From Saprospiraceae bacterium (GTDB taxonomy: Bacteria > Bacteroidota > Bacteroidia > Chitinophagales > Saprospiraceae), in assembly GCA_019638385.1 (NCBI GenBank), contig JAHBTW010000008.1, positions 62,001 through 126,000 on the forward strand: a DNA stretch of 64,000 nucleotides, written 5' to 3'. The position numbers and the translations under genes were made by a program. Below, piece by piece: positions 1 through 8,621 of the stretch. The notes beneath the pieces are model-generated. The model was not told the DNA's origin. It searched no databases and saw nothing but the letters and a program-made list of their open reading frames with translations. How positions within the stretch are numbered: the first letter of the stretch is position 1; every line of letters begins with the position of its first letter.

Positions 1-1
1 C

Positions 2-64
2 GCCTGGCGCCAAACGAATATCTACAACGGCTCGCACAACCTCGGCGTGCGGCTCAGCCTTTAA
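2..64 (+). CDS. C-terminal end of a probable outer-membrane protein (partial)
   Basis: The frame is open from the window edge to a TAA at 62-64 and gives about 20 residues ending in LGVRLSL. An alternating hydrophobic last strand of this kind is usual at the end of Bacteroidota outer-membrane beta-barrels. The body of the gene lies outside the window, so the family cannot be named. Confidence 0.45.
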   Translation, partial: AWRQTNIYNGSHNLGVRLSL

Positions 65-88
65 GCGTGTAAAAACTTTCCTGCTCGC

Positions 89-119
89 TTGTAAAAGAAG
101 GCCGGATTGCATATCTTTG
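89..119 (+). promoter_or_regulatory. Bacteroidota-type promoter upstream of greA
   Basis: TTG at 89-91, a 20-base spacer, then TATCTTTG at 112-119 match the Bacteroidota -33/-7 promoter. Transcription should start around 123-126, so the hairpin at 138-183 would lie in the leader. Confidence 0.7.
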
Positions 120-137
120 TGCCATTCAATACAAGAA

Positions 138-183
138 AAGACAAGAACGCTTCCGCAGATTGCTGTGGGGGCGTTCTTGTCTT
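138..183 (+). ncRNA. Strong hairpin in the greA leader (attenuator or short RNA candidate)
   Basis: AAGACAAGAACGC at 138-150 pairs perfectly with 171-183. The inside pairs further (two T-G wobbles, then CCGCAG with CTGTGG), giving about 21 bp closed by the loop ATTG. An A/T-rich stretch follows. The hairpin starts about 15 bases after the predicted transcription start and ends about 40 bases before greA, so it could be an attenuator, an RNA-stabilising element or a short RNA. A terminator for the upstream gene is less likely because a promoter lies between them. Confidence 0.5.
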
Positions 184-225
184 ATTTAGTTTAGTGCAGT
201 TTATGACCGAATAAAATCAATTACT

Positions 226-702
226 ATGTCAGCTTACAATTATTTGACTCCGGAGGGACACGAAAGGCTAAAAGCAGAATTGGAAGACCTGAAAACCAGG
301 GGCCGGAATGAGGCGGCACGCGCCATAGCCGAGGCGCGTGAGAAAGGCGACTTGTCGGAAAATGCTGAATACGATGCCGCAAAAGACGCGCAGGGCATGT
401 TGGAGTTGCGCATCAACGAATTGGAAAAAGCGCTGTCGAACGCCCGGATATTAGACGGCTCTCATCTGGATACCTCCAAAGTAACGGTTCTGTCAAACGT
501 GACTATTCGGAATACAAAGACCAAAAAGGAAATGAAGTATAAATTGGTTTCCGAATCGGAGGCCGATCTCAAAGAAGGGAAGATATCCGTTACTTCACCA
601 ATGGGCAACGGCTTGCTGGGGAAAACAGTCGGCGATGTAGCCATTGTAGAGACGCCTCGCGGCAATATGGAATTTGAAGTGGTAGATATTTCAATTGACT
701 AA
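226..702 (+). CDS. greA: Transcription elongation factor GreA
   Basis: A 158-residue protein, the usual GreA length. GreA enters the secondary channel of RNA polymerase and stimulates cleavage of the RNA 3' end in backtracked complexes. The N-terminal coiled coil carries the hallmark tip GDLSENAEYDAAK, with the two acidic tip residues at Asp-42 and Glu-45. The C-terminal FKBP-like half follows from about residue 85 (LGKTVGDVAIVETPRG near the end). The ATG at 226 fits the family start. The next gene begins one base after the stop, so the two are probably co-transcribed. The leader contains a strong hairpin. Confidence 0.97.
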   Translation: MSAYNYLTPEGHERLKAELEDLKTRGRNEAARAIAEAREKGDLSENAEYDAAKDAQGMLELRINELEKALSNARILDGSHLDTSKVTVLSNVTIRNTKTKKEMKYKLVSESEADLKEGKISVTSPMGNGLLGKTVGDVAIVETPRGNMEFEVVDISID

Positions 703-703
703 T

Positions 704-1105
704 ATGCCGAGCATTTTTTCCCGGATCGTAGCGGGCGAGATTCCTTGCCACAAAATAGCCGAAACAGCCGATTATCTGGCCTTTCTGGATATTCAGCCGC
801 GAACCGAAGGCCATACTTTAGTCATTCCCAAACAGGAAATTAATTACATCTTCGACATAGCCGACGAGCCGCTCGCCGGTATGATGATTTTTGCCAAAAA
901 GGTCGCTCGCGCGGTGCAGTCCTGTGTACCGTGCGAGCGCATCGGCGTGGCCGTTATCGGTCTGGAAGTGCCCCATGCGCACATTCACCTCGTTCCCATC
1001 AACACCATCGGCGACCTCAGCTTTGAGCGCGCGCCGCTGTCCTTTCCATCTGAAGAAATGGCCGTATTGGCTGCCCGCATCGGGGAGGCGTACCATCAGT
1101 TGTAG
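704..1105 (+). CDS. HIT family nucleotide hydrolase/transferase
   Basis: A 133-residue histidine-triad protein of the Hint branch, which hydrolyses phosphoramidate bonds of purine nucleotides. The catalytic HAHIH motif is at residues 91-95 and is followed by LVP. The N-terminal FSRIVAGEIPCHKI segment is typical of the family. The ATG at 704 is preferred. A TTG reading at 695 would overlap greA and add only three residues. It is probably the second gene of a greA operon, and its last codons overlap the convergent ATPase gene by 10 bases. The in vivo substrate is unknown. Confidence 0.93.
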   Translation: MPSIFSRIVAGEIPCHKIAETADYLAFLDIQPRTEGHTLVIPKQEINYIFDIADEPLAGMMIFAKKVARAVQSCVPCERIGVAVIGLEVPHAHIHLVPINTIGDLSFERAPLSFPSEEMAVLAARIGEAYHQL

Positions 1106-2262
1106 GCGGGGAGGTATTGCTTCAAAAAAGTAGTAAGCCCGGTTACCCGAATCCCTTCTTTAGGCTGGTAGTCTTCCTCGCCGGGGATGATTATGTAATT
1201 TTCACGGGTACCCAAATCGGCGATAGATGAATAAAACCCTTTGCTGATTATAGGAGCGGAAGAAAATTTGATTTCAATTCCCGCTACTGGCGAGTGCCCT
1301 TTAACCAGCACAATATCGCACTCGGCGCCTTGATGAGTTCGATAGAAGAAACAGGATAGCCCTTCGCCGGAATGATTTTTGATTTGCTCTAAAACATAAC
1401 CCTCCCAAGAAGCGCCTAAAGCAGTGCTCCCAAGTAAATCGTTGATGCCATTAAAATCCATCCAGGCATGGAGAATACCGCTATCTCTTTGATACACCTT
1501 AGGGGACTTCACAATTCTTTTACTAACGTTTGGAAACCAAGGCTGAAGGCTTGTAACTAAGAATGCGTTTTCTAAGAATGACAGGTAACTCTTGACGGTG
1601 TGACCACTTACCCCCAGTGCTCGGGCAAATTTCTCTCCCTGCCAAATTCCTCCGTTTTCCCCGGCCAACATCTGCCAAAAACGCCTAATTAAGATCGGAT
1701 CGGCGCTTAGTCCTAATCTGGGGAGATCGCGCTCTAAATAACTTCGGATAAAATTGCGCCGCCAGCTTAGACTCAACGCGCCATCAGGAGCCAACAAAGA
1801 TTCCGGAAACCCGCCTCGAAACCAATGTGTTTGCCAATCACAAAACGCGCTTATTTCGCCCAAATGTAGCGGTGAAAGTTCTACATAGGCAATTCGCCCG
1901 GCGAGTGATTCGGAGCTTTGACGGAGCAGTTCCGGGGAGGCTGAACCCAATAGAATAAATCGGCCCGGGCGGCGGTTTTCATCAATAATCCCTCTGAGAA
2001 GGCGAAAAAATTCCGGCATTTGTTGCACCTCGTCCAGCACAACGCATCGGTTTTCGTAGGTTCTGAGGAAAAAGTGTGGATCGGCAGAAAGTTTTGCCCG
2101 GTCCCTTTCGTCCTCAAGGTCGAGATAGACAAAGTTATCGTCCAGTGCCTTGACTAAGGTTGTCTTACCGACCTGTCTTGCACCTACTATGCCTACTGCC
2201 GGGAAGTAGCTCAATAGTCGTTTCAATTCAGGTTCAATAGCGCGATGAATGAATTTATCCAT
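1096..2262 (-). CDS. DUF4143-type AAA ATPase
   Basis: A 388-residue P-loop ATPase. Walker A is GARQVGKT at residues 27-34, Walker B is VVLDEVQ with Asp-77/Glu-78, and a sensor-like LLGSAS follows. The DUF4143 C-terminal half carries an ECD...IEIKFS pattern resembling a PD-(D/E)XK nuclease fold. Proteins of this type are common accessory genes in bacteria with no settled role. A second, divergent member lies at 34255-35442. The 3' end overlaps the convergent HIT gene, so no terminator fits between them. A perfect palindrome sits six bases upstream of the ATG. Confidence 0.88.
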   Translation of the reverse strand: MDKFIHRAIEPELKRLLSYFPAVGIVGARQVGKTTLVKALDDNFVYLDLEDERDRAKLSADPHFFLRTYENRCVVLDEVQQMPEFFRLLRGIIDENRRPGRFILLGSASPELLRQSSESLAGRIAYVELSPLHLGEISAFCDWQTHWFRGGFPESLLAPDGALSLSWRRNFIRSYLERDLPRLGLSADPILIRRFWQMLAGENGGIWQGEKFARALGVSGHTVKSYLSFLENAFLVTSLQPWFPNVSKRIVKSPKVYQRDSGILHAWMDFNGINDLLGSTALGASWEGYVLEQIKNHSGEGLSCFFYRTHQGAECDIVLVKGHSPVAGIEIKFSSAPIISKGFYSSIADLGTRENYIIIPGEEDYQPKEGIRVTGLTTFLKQYLPAYN

Positions 2263-2268
2263 GAAAAT

Positions 2269-2285
2269 TTGAAATTACATTTCAA
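2269..2285. promoter_or_regulatory. Palindrome at the start of the DUF4143 gene
   Basis: TTGAAATTACATTTCAA has perfect 7-base arms around a 3-base centre. It ends 6 bases from the ATG at 2262 and is followed by another ATTTCA at about 2288-2293. It could be an operator or a fold in the mRNA leader. No clear TAnnTTTG box was seen for this gene. Confidence 0.4.
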
Positions 2286-2358
2286 TATTTCATGGTAAAA
2301 TTAAAAAATGCTGTGGAAGAAAGCAGATACATTGAAAAAAATTTATCTCCTTTAAAAC

Positions 2359-2393
2359 TTAGTTGCATAACTAAAATTTTAGTTATAAATTTG
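2359..2393 (+). promoter_or_regulatory. Promoter with overlapping palindromes (probable BlaI operator)
   Basis: TTG at 2363-2365, 20 bases, then TAAATTTG at 2386-2393 form the promoter. Between the boxes lie TTAGTT-gcat-AACTAA (2359-2374) and the perfect 16-base palindrome AACTAAAATTTTAGTT (2369-2384). A BlaI-type repressor is encoded two genes downstream, so autoregulation is likely. The gene starts only 5 bases after the -7 box, implying a nearly leaderless mRNA. Confidence 0.6.
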
Positions 2394-2397
2394 CCGC

Positions 2398-3567
2398 ATG
2401 AAGCGAATCGTCATTCTTTACGCGGCTTATGGTCTCTTTTGGGCTACGGCGCTTAGCGCCCAACCCGATGCGGGTGCATCCTGCGATCAATATGCTCCGG
2501 CACTGACGGCCATCCGGCAATATCAGTACGAGCGTGCGCTGGAGTTGCTGAGCGAATGCTATACAGCCGAACCGCACAACGCAGCGTATTTGCTTCAGAT
2601 CGGGTACTGCAACACCCAACTCGGAAGGTATAAAGACGCCCGCTTGTTTTACGACCAAATTTTGCGGTACGACTCCACACACACCGAAGCCATCATCGGA
2701 TTAGCCGGCATCAGCGAGCGCGAAAACAACTACCGGCGAGCGGGAGAATGGTACGGGAAGCTCATCGGCATGTACCCGCTCAACAGCTATTACCACAAAA
2801 AGGCCGGCCTGGCTGCGCTGAAAATAGGCGACGGCATGGCCGCTGTACTCAGCCTTCGCGAATCGTACCGCCTCAATAACGCCGATCTGGAAGTAACCGA
2901 CCAATTGAGTAGCCTCTATCTGGAAATGGAGGCCGACAGCAGCGCGATGCTCCTCCTCAACAGGGGACTGCTCATTGACCCCGCCAACGTGCGGCTGCTC
3001 CACAACAGTGCCCGCCTTTACAACAAACGCAAACAGTATCCGGCCCTCATACACGCTGTGGAGCGCAGCCGTGTTGAGGGCGACAGCAGCCACTACTACC
3101 AAATGCTGCTCGCCGTGGCCTATCTTCAATTGGACAGCTTAGACGCCGCTATCCCCCTGCTGGAAGACCTCGAAGCACAGGGAAAGGGTACCGAACATGT
3201 GTATCACTATCTCGGCCTGGCGCATCGCAAAAAGGGCGAGCTCGATCAGGGCGCTTATTGGTATCAAAAGGCGATAGAGGCCGCGATTTCCAAAAAAACG
3301 GGCACCTATTACGCCGATCTGGCCGCCATACACGCCGAACAGAAGGATTACAAAGGCGCTGTGGAACTGTACGAAAAAGCCTATAGCTACTCCGGCCTGC
3401 CCAAAGACATTTTTTTTCAGGCGCAATATTGCGACCAATACTACAAAGACAAAAACATCGCGCTGCGACACTATCAGCGCTATCTCAACACCAAAGACCC
3501 GGAGTATCGGGATTTTGTGGAAACACGCATCCGACAAATACGGGAACAACAACATCTTAGCAAATAA
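2398..3567 (+). CDS. Exported tetratricopeptide-repeat protein
   Basis: A 389-residue protein with a Sec signal peptide (roughly residues 1-21, ending LSAQ), then about ten TPR-like helical pairs to the C-terminus, for example YERALELLSECYTAEPHN and YEKAYSYSG. It should act in the periplasm as a protein-binding scaffold; no catalytic motif is visible. It is the first gene of an operon with blaI (6-base gap) and the M56 protein, which suggests a role in the same envelope-signalling unit. The ATG is almost at the predicted transcription start. Its partner is unknown. Confidence 0.85.
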   Translation: MKRIVILYAAYGLFWATALSAQPDAGASCDQYAPALTAIRQYQYERALELLSECYTAEPHNAAYLLQIGYCNTQLGRYKDARLFYDQILRYDSTHTEAIIGLAGISERENNYRRAGEWYGKLIGMYPLNSYYHKKAGLAALKIGDGMAAVLSLRESYRLNNADLEVTDQLSSLYLEMEADSSAMLLLNRGLLIDPANVRLLHNSARLYNKRKQYPALIHAVERSRVEGDSSHYYQMLLAVAYLQLDSLDAAIPLLEDLEAQGKGTEHVYHYLGLAHRKKGELDQGAYWYQKAIEAAISKKTGTYYADLAAIHAEQKDYKGAVELYEKAYSYSGLPKDIFFQAQYCDQYYKDKNIALRHYQRYLNTKDPEYRDFVETRIRQIREQQHLSK

Positions 3568-3573
3568 CCAACC

Positions 3574-3936
3574 ATGCAAACACTGACGAGAGCAGAAGAG
3601 GAAATCATGCAGATTATCTGGAAATTGGAACGTTGTACCGTGAGCGATATCCGCGACGTGATTGAGCAAACAGACGGTGCCAAGCCGCCGCACAGCACTG
3701 TTTCCACCATGGTGCGGATATTGGAGGAGAAAGGCTTTCTCAGCCACAAAGCGTATGGGCGTACTTACGAGTATTTCCCCTCAGTGCAAAAGGCCGACTA
3801 CACAAAACGCAGCCTCAACAAGTTGGTAACCGACTATTTCGACGGTTCGGTAAACCGGTTGGTATCCTTCCTGATGGAAGAGGAAAAATTGAACGTAGCG
3901 GAATTGACCAAATTATTGGAAAAATTGGATGATTAA
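3574..3936 (+). CDS. BlaI/MecI/CopY family transcriptional repressor
   Basis: A 120-residue winged-helix repressor. It starts with LTRAEEEIMQIIWKL, has the recognition-helix region HSTVSTMVRILEEKGFL, then the wing (AYGRTYEYFPS) and a C-terminal dimerisation helix region. In classical systems the partner M56 membrane protease triggers cleavage of BlaI after sensing a cell-wall signal and so derepresses the operon. The M56 gene lies 69 bases downstream and palindromes overlap the operon promoter at 2359-2393. No beta-lactamase gene is adjacent, so the regulated output is unknown. Confidence 0.94.
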   Translation: MQTLTRAEEEIMQIIWKLERCTVSDIRDVIEQTDGAKPPHSTVSTMVRILEEKGFLSHKAYGRTYEYFPSVQKADYTKRSLNKLVTDYFDGSVNRLVSFLMEEEKLNVAELTKLLEKLDD

Positions 3937-4005
3937 CCCGTACAGACAACGCACGCGTGGAGGGGCAGATAAATTAGAAAAGTTGACATCAGCAAATCAA
4001 AAGAT

Positions 4006-6354
4006 ATGTTTGAGTACGCCATTTTAGTTACCCTTTACTGGGCCGCGTTTTATGCGCTGTATGCTCTGTTGCTGCGCCGGCACACCTTTTTCCAACTCAA
4101 CCGCCTGTACCTGCTCGGCGCGTTGGCTGCGGGTATGTTGCTGCCGTCGCTCAAAGACATCAGCTTGCTGCGGACGACGCAGGAGGATCCCGTATTGTAT
4201 GTGGCCCCGGTGGTGGAGGGTTTTGAGTTTATTTATAATCTGGAGGCCATTGTGATTGCCCCTGCACCGGCTGCGTTTCCCTGGAAGGCTGTGCTGGCCG
4301 CTGTCTATTTGCTCGGCGCCGGCTTTTGTCTGCTTCGCCTTTTTGCGGGGCTGTACAGGCTGCGGCGTTTGCAGGCCGGCAGTGAGTTGGCATACATAGG
4401 CGGCAGTAGAGTGGCTTACACCGCCACGGCGCATTTGCCCTTTTCCTTCGGTCGCACCATATATATGAGCCGGCAGACGCGCTGGACGCCGGAAGAGGAA
4501 GCCGACATCATCCGCCATGAGCAGGCGCACATTCGCGACGGCCACACCATGGACGTGCTGGCGCTGGAATTGCTCGGTGTGATTTTCTGGTTCAGTCCGC
4601 CGCTGCACCTGTACCGTCGTTCGCTGCGGCTCCTGCACGAGTACATCGCCGATGCCATCGTGTTGCGCAGCCGCGCGCGTAGCGTCTATGGCCGGTTGCT
4701 CATACGGCAGGCCCTGCCGGGTTTGCAGCCCTACATGGCACATTCTTTTCATTCTTCATTAAAACAACGAATAAGCATGATGACTAAAACACAATCCAAT
4801 CCTGTGGCGCGGTGGCTCTACTTAGCCGCCGCTCCCCTTGCCTTCGGGCTGGTGCTTCTGTTCTCGCAGCGCAGCGCCATAGCGGCTTCTATGCCGGAGC
4901 TACCTTCCCTGCTGCCCTTTGCAACCGAGGAAGGTAAAAACACGCCGGCAGAGGCGCCGGGTACCATCGCCGTTGCCGCGCCGGTCATTTCGGGCGGGGA
5001 TTCTGACGTGATGCCGGTGTTTGCCGGCTGTGAAACGGAAGCCGTGGAGGCGCGCAAAACCTGTTCCGACAAGAAGATGCTGGAGTTTGTCTATCACCAA
5101 CTCCGTTATCCTGAAAAAGCCCGTGAGGCGGGGATCACAGGAACCGTAGTAGCGCGCTTCACGGTAAGCGCTACGGGCGAAGTGACCGGTTTAGAGACGC
5201 TGAAAGACATCGGTGGCGGCTGTGGGGAGGAAGTGTTGCGTGTACTGCGTGAAATGCCCCGCTGGACTCCTGGTAAAAAGGAAGGAAAACCGGTAGCCGT
5301 GACGCTTACCCTGCCGGTGCGATTTGCCCTCCCGACGGAAGAGTCTATCATTTCAGACCATAGCATGGTTTTCGATTCGGAACGGAAGGAACTGAAAACT
5401 TCGGTAGATGGCGTGGTAAATATATTGGGAGTAGAAGCTAAAGAGCTAACGCTTGCGGATGAGGCGCAACAAGATGACAAACCTCTTTTTTACATCAACG
5501 GTAAACGCGTATCGGAATCAGCCGTTAACATAGACCTCAACCCGAATCAGATAAAAAGCATTGACGTGCTCAAAGGTGAAAAAGCCATTGTGTTCGCCGG
5601 TGAAGAAGGGAAGAATGGGGTTATCCTCATCACGCTGTATGCAGACGGAGAGAAGCGGCCTGCCACTTCCGGAACGCCTCCGGCAGCTAACAACGGAGAA
5701 GAAATTTTCAAAGTAGTAGAAGAAATGCCCCGTTTTCCCGGCTGCGAGGACGCCGAAGATTTGAGTCTGGAGGCTAAAAAGAACTGTGCCGACAAGAAGA
5801 TGCTGGAGTTCGTTTACAACAACATTCGCTACCCGGCTCAGGCGCGGGAGTCGGCAATAGAAGGCACCGTGGTCGTCTCCTTTATTGTGGAAACAGACGG
5901 TACAATCACCGAGCCTAAAGTTGCGCGCGATATCGGCGGCGGCTGCGGCGAGGAGGTGTTGCGCGTGGTACGCCTCATGCCGGGCTGGGTTCCCGGCAAG
6001 CAAAGAGGTAGGTTGGTTCGGACGCAGTTCAACCTGCCGGTGCGTTACAAATTGGATTCAGGACAGGCGCCTGCGGCTCCACCTGCCGATAAGCAGACCC
6101 TTAAGTTGGAGGACTTTAAACTGTTTCCCAATCCGACCGACGGCAAGTTCACGCTCCAATTCAATGCGCCTGCCAAGCCCACGCTGATACAGGTGCGCGA
6201 CATGCAAGGCCGCGAAGTGTTCACGCGCAACCTGAACAGCTTCTCCGGTGCGTTCCGCGAAGAACTCAGTCTCGGCAAAGCGCCTAAGGGGGATTATGTG
6301 GTCGTCATCTCACAAGGGCATCTGGTTTACACCTCTAATCTGGTACGGTTGTAA
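4006..6354 (+). CDS. M56 (BlaR1-like) membrane metallopeptidase with two TonB C-terminal domains and a sorting-domain-like tail
   Basis: A 782-residue multidomain protein. The N-terminal part is an M56 peptidase with several membrane segments (about 5-25, 33-48, 95-115, 190-200, 270-290) and the zinc motif HEQAH at 171-175, with a further Glu in LLHEYIADA. Two TonB-C-like domains follow (about 345-445 and 570-690), both with the MLEFVY...IRYP...GGGCGEEVLRV pattern. Between them is a segment like a TonB-receptor plug (FYINGKRV...GKNGVILITLY). The end (about 700-782, LFPNPTDGKFTL) resembles the type IX secretion sorting domain. It is probably the sensor partner of the upstream BlaI. The domain order is unusual and the membrane topology of the tail is unclear. 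Confidence 0.88.
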   Translation: MFEYAILVTLYWAAFYALYALLLRRHTFFQLNRLYLLGALAAGMLLPSLKDISLLRTTQEDPVLYVAPVVEGFEFIYNLEAIVIAPAPAAFPWKAVLAAVYLLGAGFCLLRLFAGLYRLRRLQAGSELAYIGGSRVAYTATAHLPFSFGRTIYMSRQTRWTPEEEADIIRHEQAHIRDGHTMDVLALELLGVIFWFSPPLHLYRRSLRLLHEYIADAIVLRSRARSVYGRLLIRQALPGLQPYMAHSFHSSLKQRISMMTKTQSNPVARWLYLAAAPLAFGLVLLFSQRSAIAASMPELPSLLPFATEEGKNTPAEAPGTIAVAAPVISGGDSDVMPVFAGCETEAVEARKTCSDKKMLEFVYHQLRYPEKAREAGITGTVVARFTVSATGEVTGLETLKDIGGGCGEEVLRVLREMPRWTPGKKEGKPVAVTLTLPVRFALPTEESIISDHSMVFDSERKELKTSVDGVVNILGVEAKELTLADEAQQDDKPLFYINGKRVSESAVNIDLNPNQIKSIDVLKGEKAIVFAGEEGKNGVILITLYADGEKRPATSGTPPAANNGEEIFKVVEEMPRFPGCEDAEDLSLEAKKNCADKKMLEFVYNNIRYPAQARESAIEGTVVVSFIVETDGTITEPKVARDIGGGCGEEVLRVVRLMPGWVPGKQRGRLVRTQFNLPVRYKLDSGQAPAAPPADKQTLKLEDFKLFPNPTDGKFTLQFNAPAKPTLIQVRDMQGREVFTRNLNSFSGAFREELSLGKAPKGDYVVVISQGHLVYTSNLVRL

Positions 6355-6439
6355 TAAAGAAGACAGGTCCTTTCAAGATAACAGGAGTCATCCCGAATTT
6401 TGTAATTGATCTTGGAGCGGTCAAACATTGGTAGATCAG

Positions 6440-8476
6440 CTATTTGGGGTATTGGTCAAACCACCCAAGTATATAGGCTACTTTGCGCAGCAGGTTGCTG
6501 GGCCGTGCGGTCATCTCGTGCCCTTCGTCCGGTATCCGGATGAGCGCGCTGTCTATACCCAGGAGTTTGAGCGCCTGATAGTACTGCTCGCTTTCGCTCA
6601 TGGGCGTGCGGTGATCCTGCTCTCCGGTGATGAGCAGAGTAGGGGTTTTTACATTGCCCACTAAGGAGATAGGCGATCGCTGCATGTATTCGGTGGGGTC
6701 TTCCCAGGGCTTCTTTTTAAACCAATATTTGGCAAAAAACGGATAAGCATCGGCCGTGAGCGTGTGGGTGTACCAATTGATGACCGGCTTAGCTACCACG
6801 GCCGCAGCAAATCGGTCGGTTTTGCCGATGCTCCAGGCAGTGAGTACGCCGCCGCCGCTGCCGCCCGTGATATAGAGCCGGGCGGGGTCTATGTATCCAA
6901 GTTTCAGCGCATGATCCACGCAATCCATGAGGTCGTTGTAGTCTTCGCTGGGGTAGTTGTGATTGATGTAGGCCGAAAACTCAGCGCCATAGCTGGTGCT
7001 CCCCCTCGGATTGGTGTACAATACCACATACCCTTTGGAGGCCATCAGTTGCAACTCCGGCGTAAAACTGGGGCCGTAGGCCGTGTAAGGTCCGCCGTGA
7101 ATTTCGAGGATGAGCGGATATTTTTTTGCAGGATCGAAGTCGGGCGGAGTGATGATCCATCCCTGCACTTTCATTTTATCTACGGAGGAATTGACCCAAA
7201 AGTCAGACACTTCGCCCAGCTTTTTGGCGGCCAGCAGTTGTCGGTTGAGTTGTGTAATCTGTATAGGCGCCATCTTGGTAGGGTAGTGACCGGTCACCAA
7301 TTCTGCCGGCATTTTGGGGCCGGTTTTAGAAAACACATACCTGCCGTTGGGCGCTATGGAAAACGACCCGTCCGTGTAGGGCCGTCCGATGGATGCGCCG
7401 CCCAGACCTTGCACGATATCTATCGGCTGCCGGCTCTGGAGGGAGAAATTGGCGATTTTTGAAATGCCCTGATCGTCGTACTGGAAGAAAATGGATTTGC
7501 TGTCGGCGGCCCATTCGATCTGCCCGATGTCTCTGTCGAAATCCAGCGAAATGGATCGCAGCCCGGCGCCGTTGCGTTGCATCACATAGAGTTCGGTTTG
7601 CTGGTAGCCCAAAAATTGGTCGTCAAAACCGGTAAATGCAATCGTGCCGCCATCGGGCGACAACTTGATTTGTTGGTAAGGGCCTCTCCTGTCGAGTACC
7701 GTTTTGCGGGCCCCGGTTTCCACATTCATTTCATAAATGCGCTCGTTGTTGATGTCTGTTGCTGCCGTTTCAGAATAATCTGCGGTGAACAGAATATGCC
7801 TTCCGTCGGGCGTCCAGCAGGCGTTGCTGTGGTTGGCATTTCCGGTGGTCAATTGACGGGGCGCCCCTCCATCTGCTGACACCAAAAACAAATGGGTGTA
7901 TCCCTCCCCGCTCTGTACGGGTGCGCCATCTCTTTTGTACTGCGCATGCGTGATAACCTGAGCCGGCGCGGCCCACTGTGCGCCTTCCGGCGGCGAGGGC
8001 ACGGCGCCGATAGAGCGCTTAGGCGCGGGCACTGACCGGCTGAAAATCAGGTTTTTCCCATCGGGCGACCATTGGATGCCGAATGGGCTTTGGGTCAGGT
8101 TGGTGATGGACGTACTCTGCCCGCTGTCCATCCAGCGCACAAAAATCTGGGATTTCCCCTCGGTGGTAGAAGCGTAGGCGAGCCGTGCGCCATCGGGCGA
8201 CCATTGATGCCCGTAGTGATTGCTCCTGCCCGATGTAATGGCCGTGTGGTTGTCGCCGTTGTGCCCGATCAGCCAGAGGTTGCTGTATTTTCGGTCGGTC
8301 ATCACGTCCATCTGTTGCCGAATATACGCAATATTGGCGCCGTCGGGGCTGATTTGAGGATTGACGGCAAATTGCAGGTCAAACACATCAAGATAATCAA
8401 AATTTTGGGTTTGAGCATAGCTCAGATGCCAACCTGCCACGAAGATGATGAGCAGGGCTTTGAACGACTTGATCAT
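6440..8476 (-). CDS. S9 family prolyl oligopeptidase-type peptidase
   Basis: A 678-residue exported serine peptidase related to dipeptidyl/acylaminoacyl peptidases. A signal peptide (MIKSFKALLIIFVAGWHLSYAQ) is followed by a WD40-like beta-propeller with repeated SPDG motifs. The alpha/beta-hydrolase domain has nucleophile Ser-540 in GGSGGG, Asp-621 in GEQDHRTP and His-653 in DEGHEM, so the triad is complete. The ATG at 8476 is chosen over an upstream in-frame ATG at 8641 because the signal peptide begins there and a promoter lies at 8499-8506. It probably cleaves peptides in the periplasm or outside the cell. Confidence 0.94.
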   Translation of the reverse strand: MIKSFKALLIIFVAGWHLSYAQTQNFDYLDVFDLQFAVNPQISPDGANIAYIRQQMDVMTDRKYSNLWLIGHNGDNHTAITSGRSNHYGHQWSPDGARLAYASTTEGKSQIFVRWMDSGQSTSITNLTQSPFGIQWSPDGKNLIFSRSVPAPKRSIGAVPSPPEGAQWAAPAQVITHAQYKRDGAPVQSGEGYTHLFLVSADGGAPRQLTTGNANHSNACWTPDGRHILFTADYSETAATDINNERIYEMNVETGARKTVLDRRGPYQQIKLSPDGGTIAFTGFDDQFLGYQQTELYVMQRNGAGLRSISLDFDRDIGQIEWAADSKSIFFQYDDQGISKIANFSLQSRQPIDIVQGLGGASIGRPYTDGSFSIAPNGRYVFSKTGPKMPAELVTGHYPTKMAPIQITQLNRQLLAAKKLGEVSDFWVNSSVDKMKVQGWIITPPDFDPAKKYPLILEIHGGPYTAYGPSFTPELQLMASKGYVVLYTNPRGSTSYGAEFSAYINHNYPSEDYNDLMDCVDHALKLGYIDPARLYITGGSGGGVLTAWSIGKTDRFAAAVVAKPVINWYTHTLTADAYPFFAKYWFKKKPWEDPTEYMQRSPISLVGNVKTPTLLITGEQDHRTPMSESEQYYQALKLLGIDSALIRIPDEGHEMTARPSNLLRKVAYILGWFDQYPK

Positions 8477-8498
8477 TGGTGCTGAATTTTTGTTGAAA

Positions 8499-8536
8499 CA
8501 AACATACGCTTTTTCTGTCACCCACATCTGTGGGTG
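8499..8536 (-). promoter_or_regulatory. Promoter and upstream palindrome of the S9 peptidase gene
   Basis: On the minus strand TATGTTTG (8499-8506) is a good -7 box about 23 bases before the ATG. Just upstream lies CACCCACA-tc-TGTGGGTG (8519-8536), with perfect 8-base arms at the -33 region, a possible operator. Confidence 0.5.
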
Positions 8537-8621
8537 GGTAGGAAGATGAGGTCGAATTTGGTTTATACAAGGGCAGCGCGCGGTATATGCAAAAGGATTG
8601 GGGCAAGGGAGGCGGCTTTTG

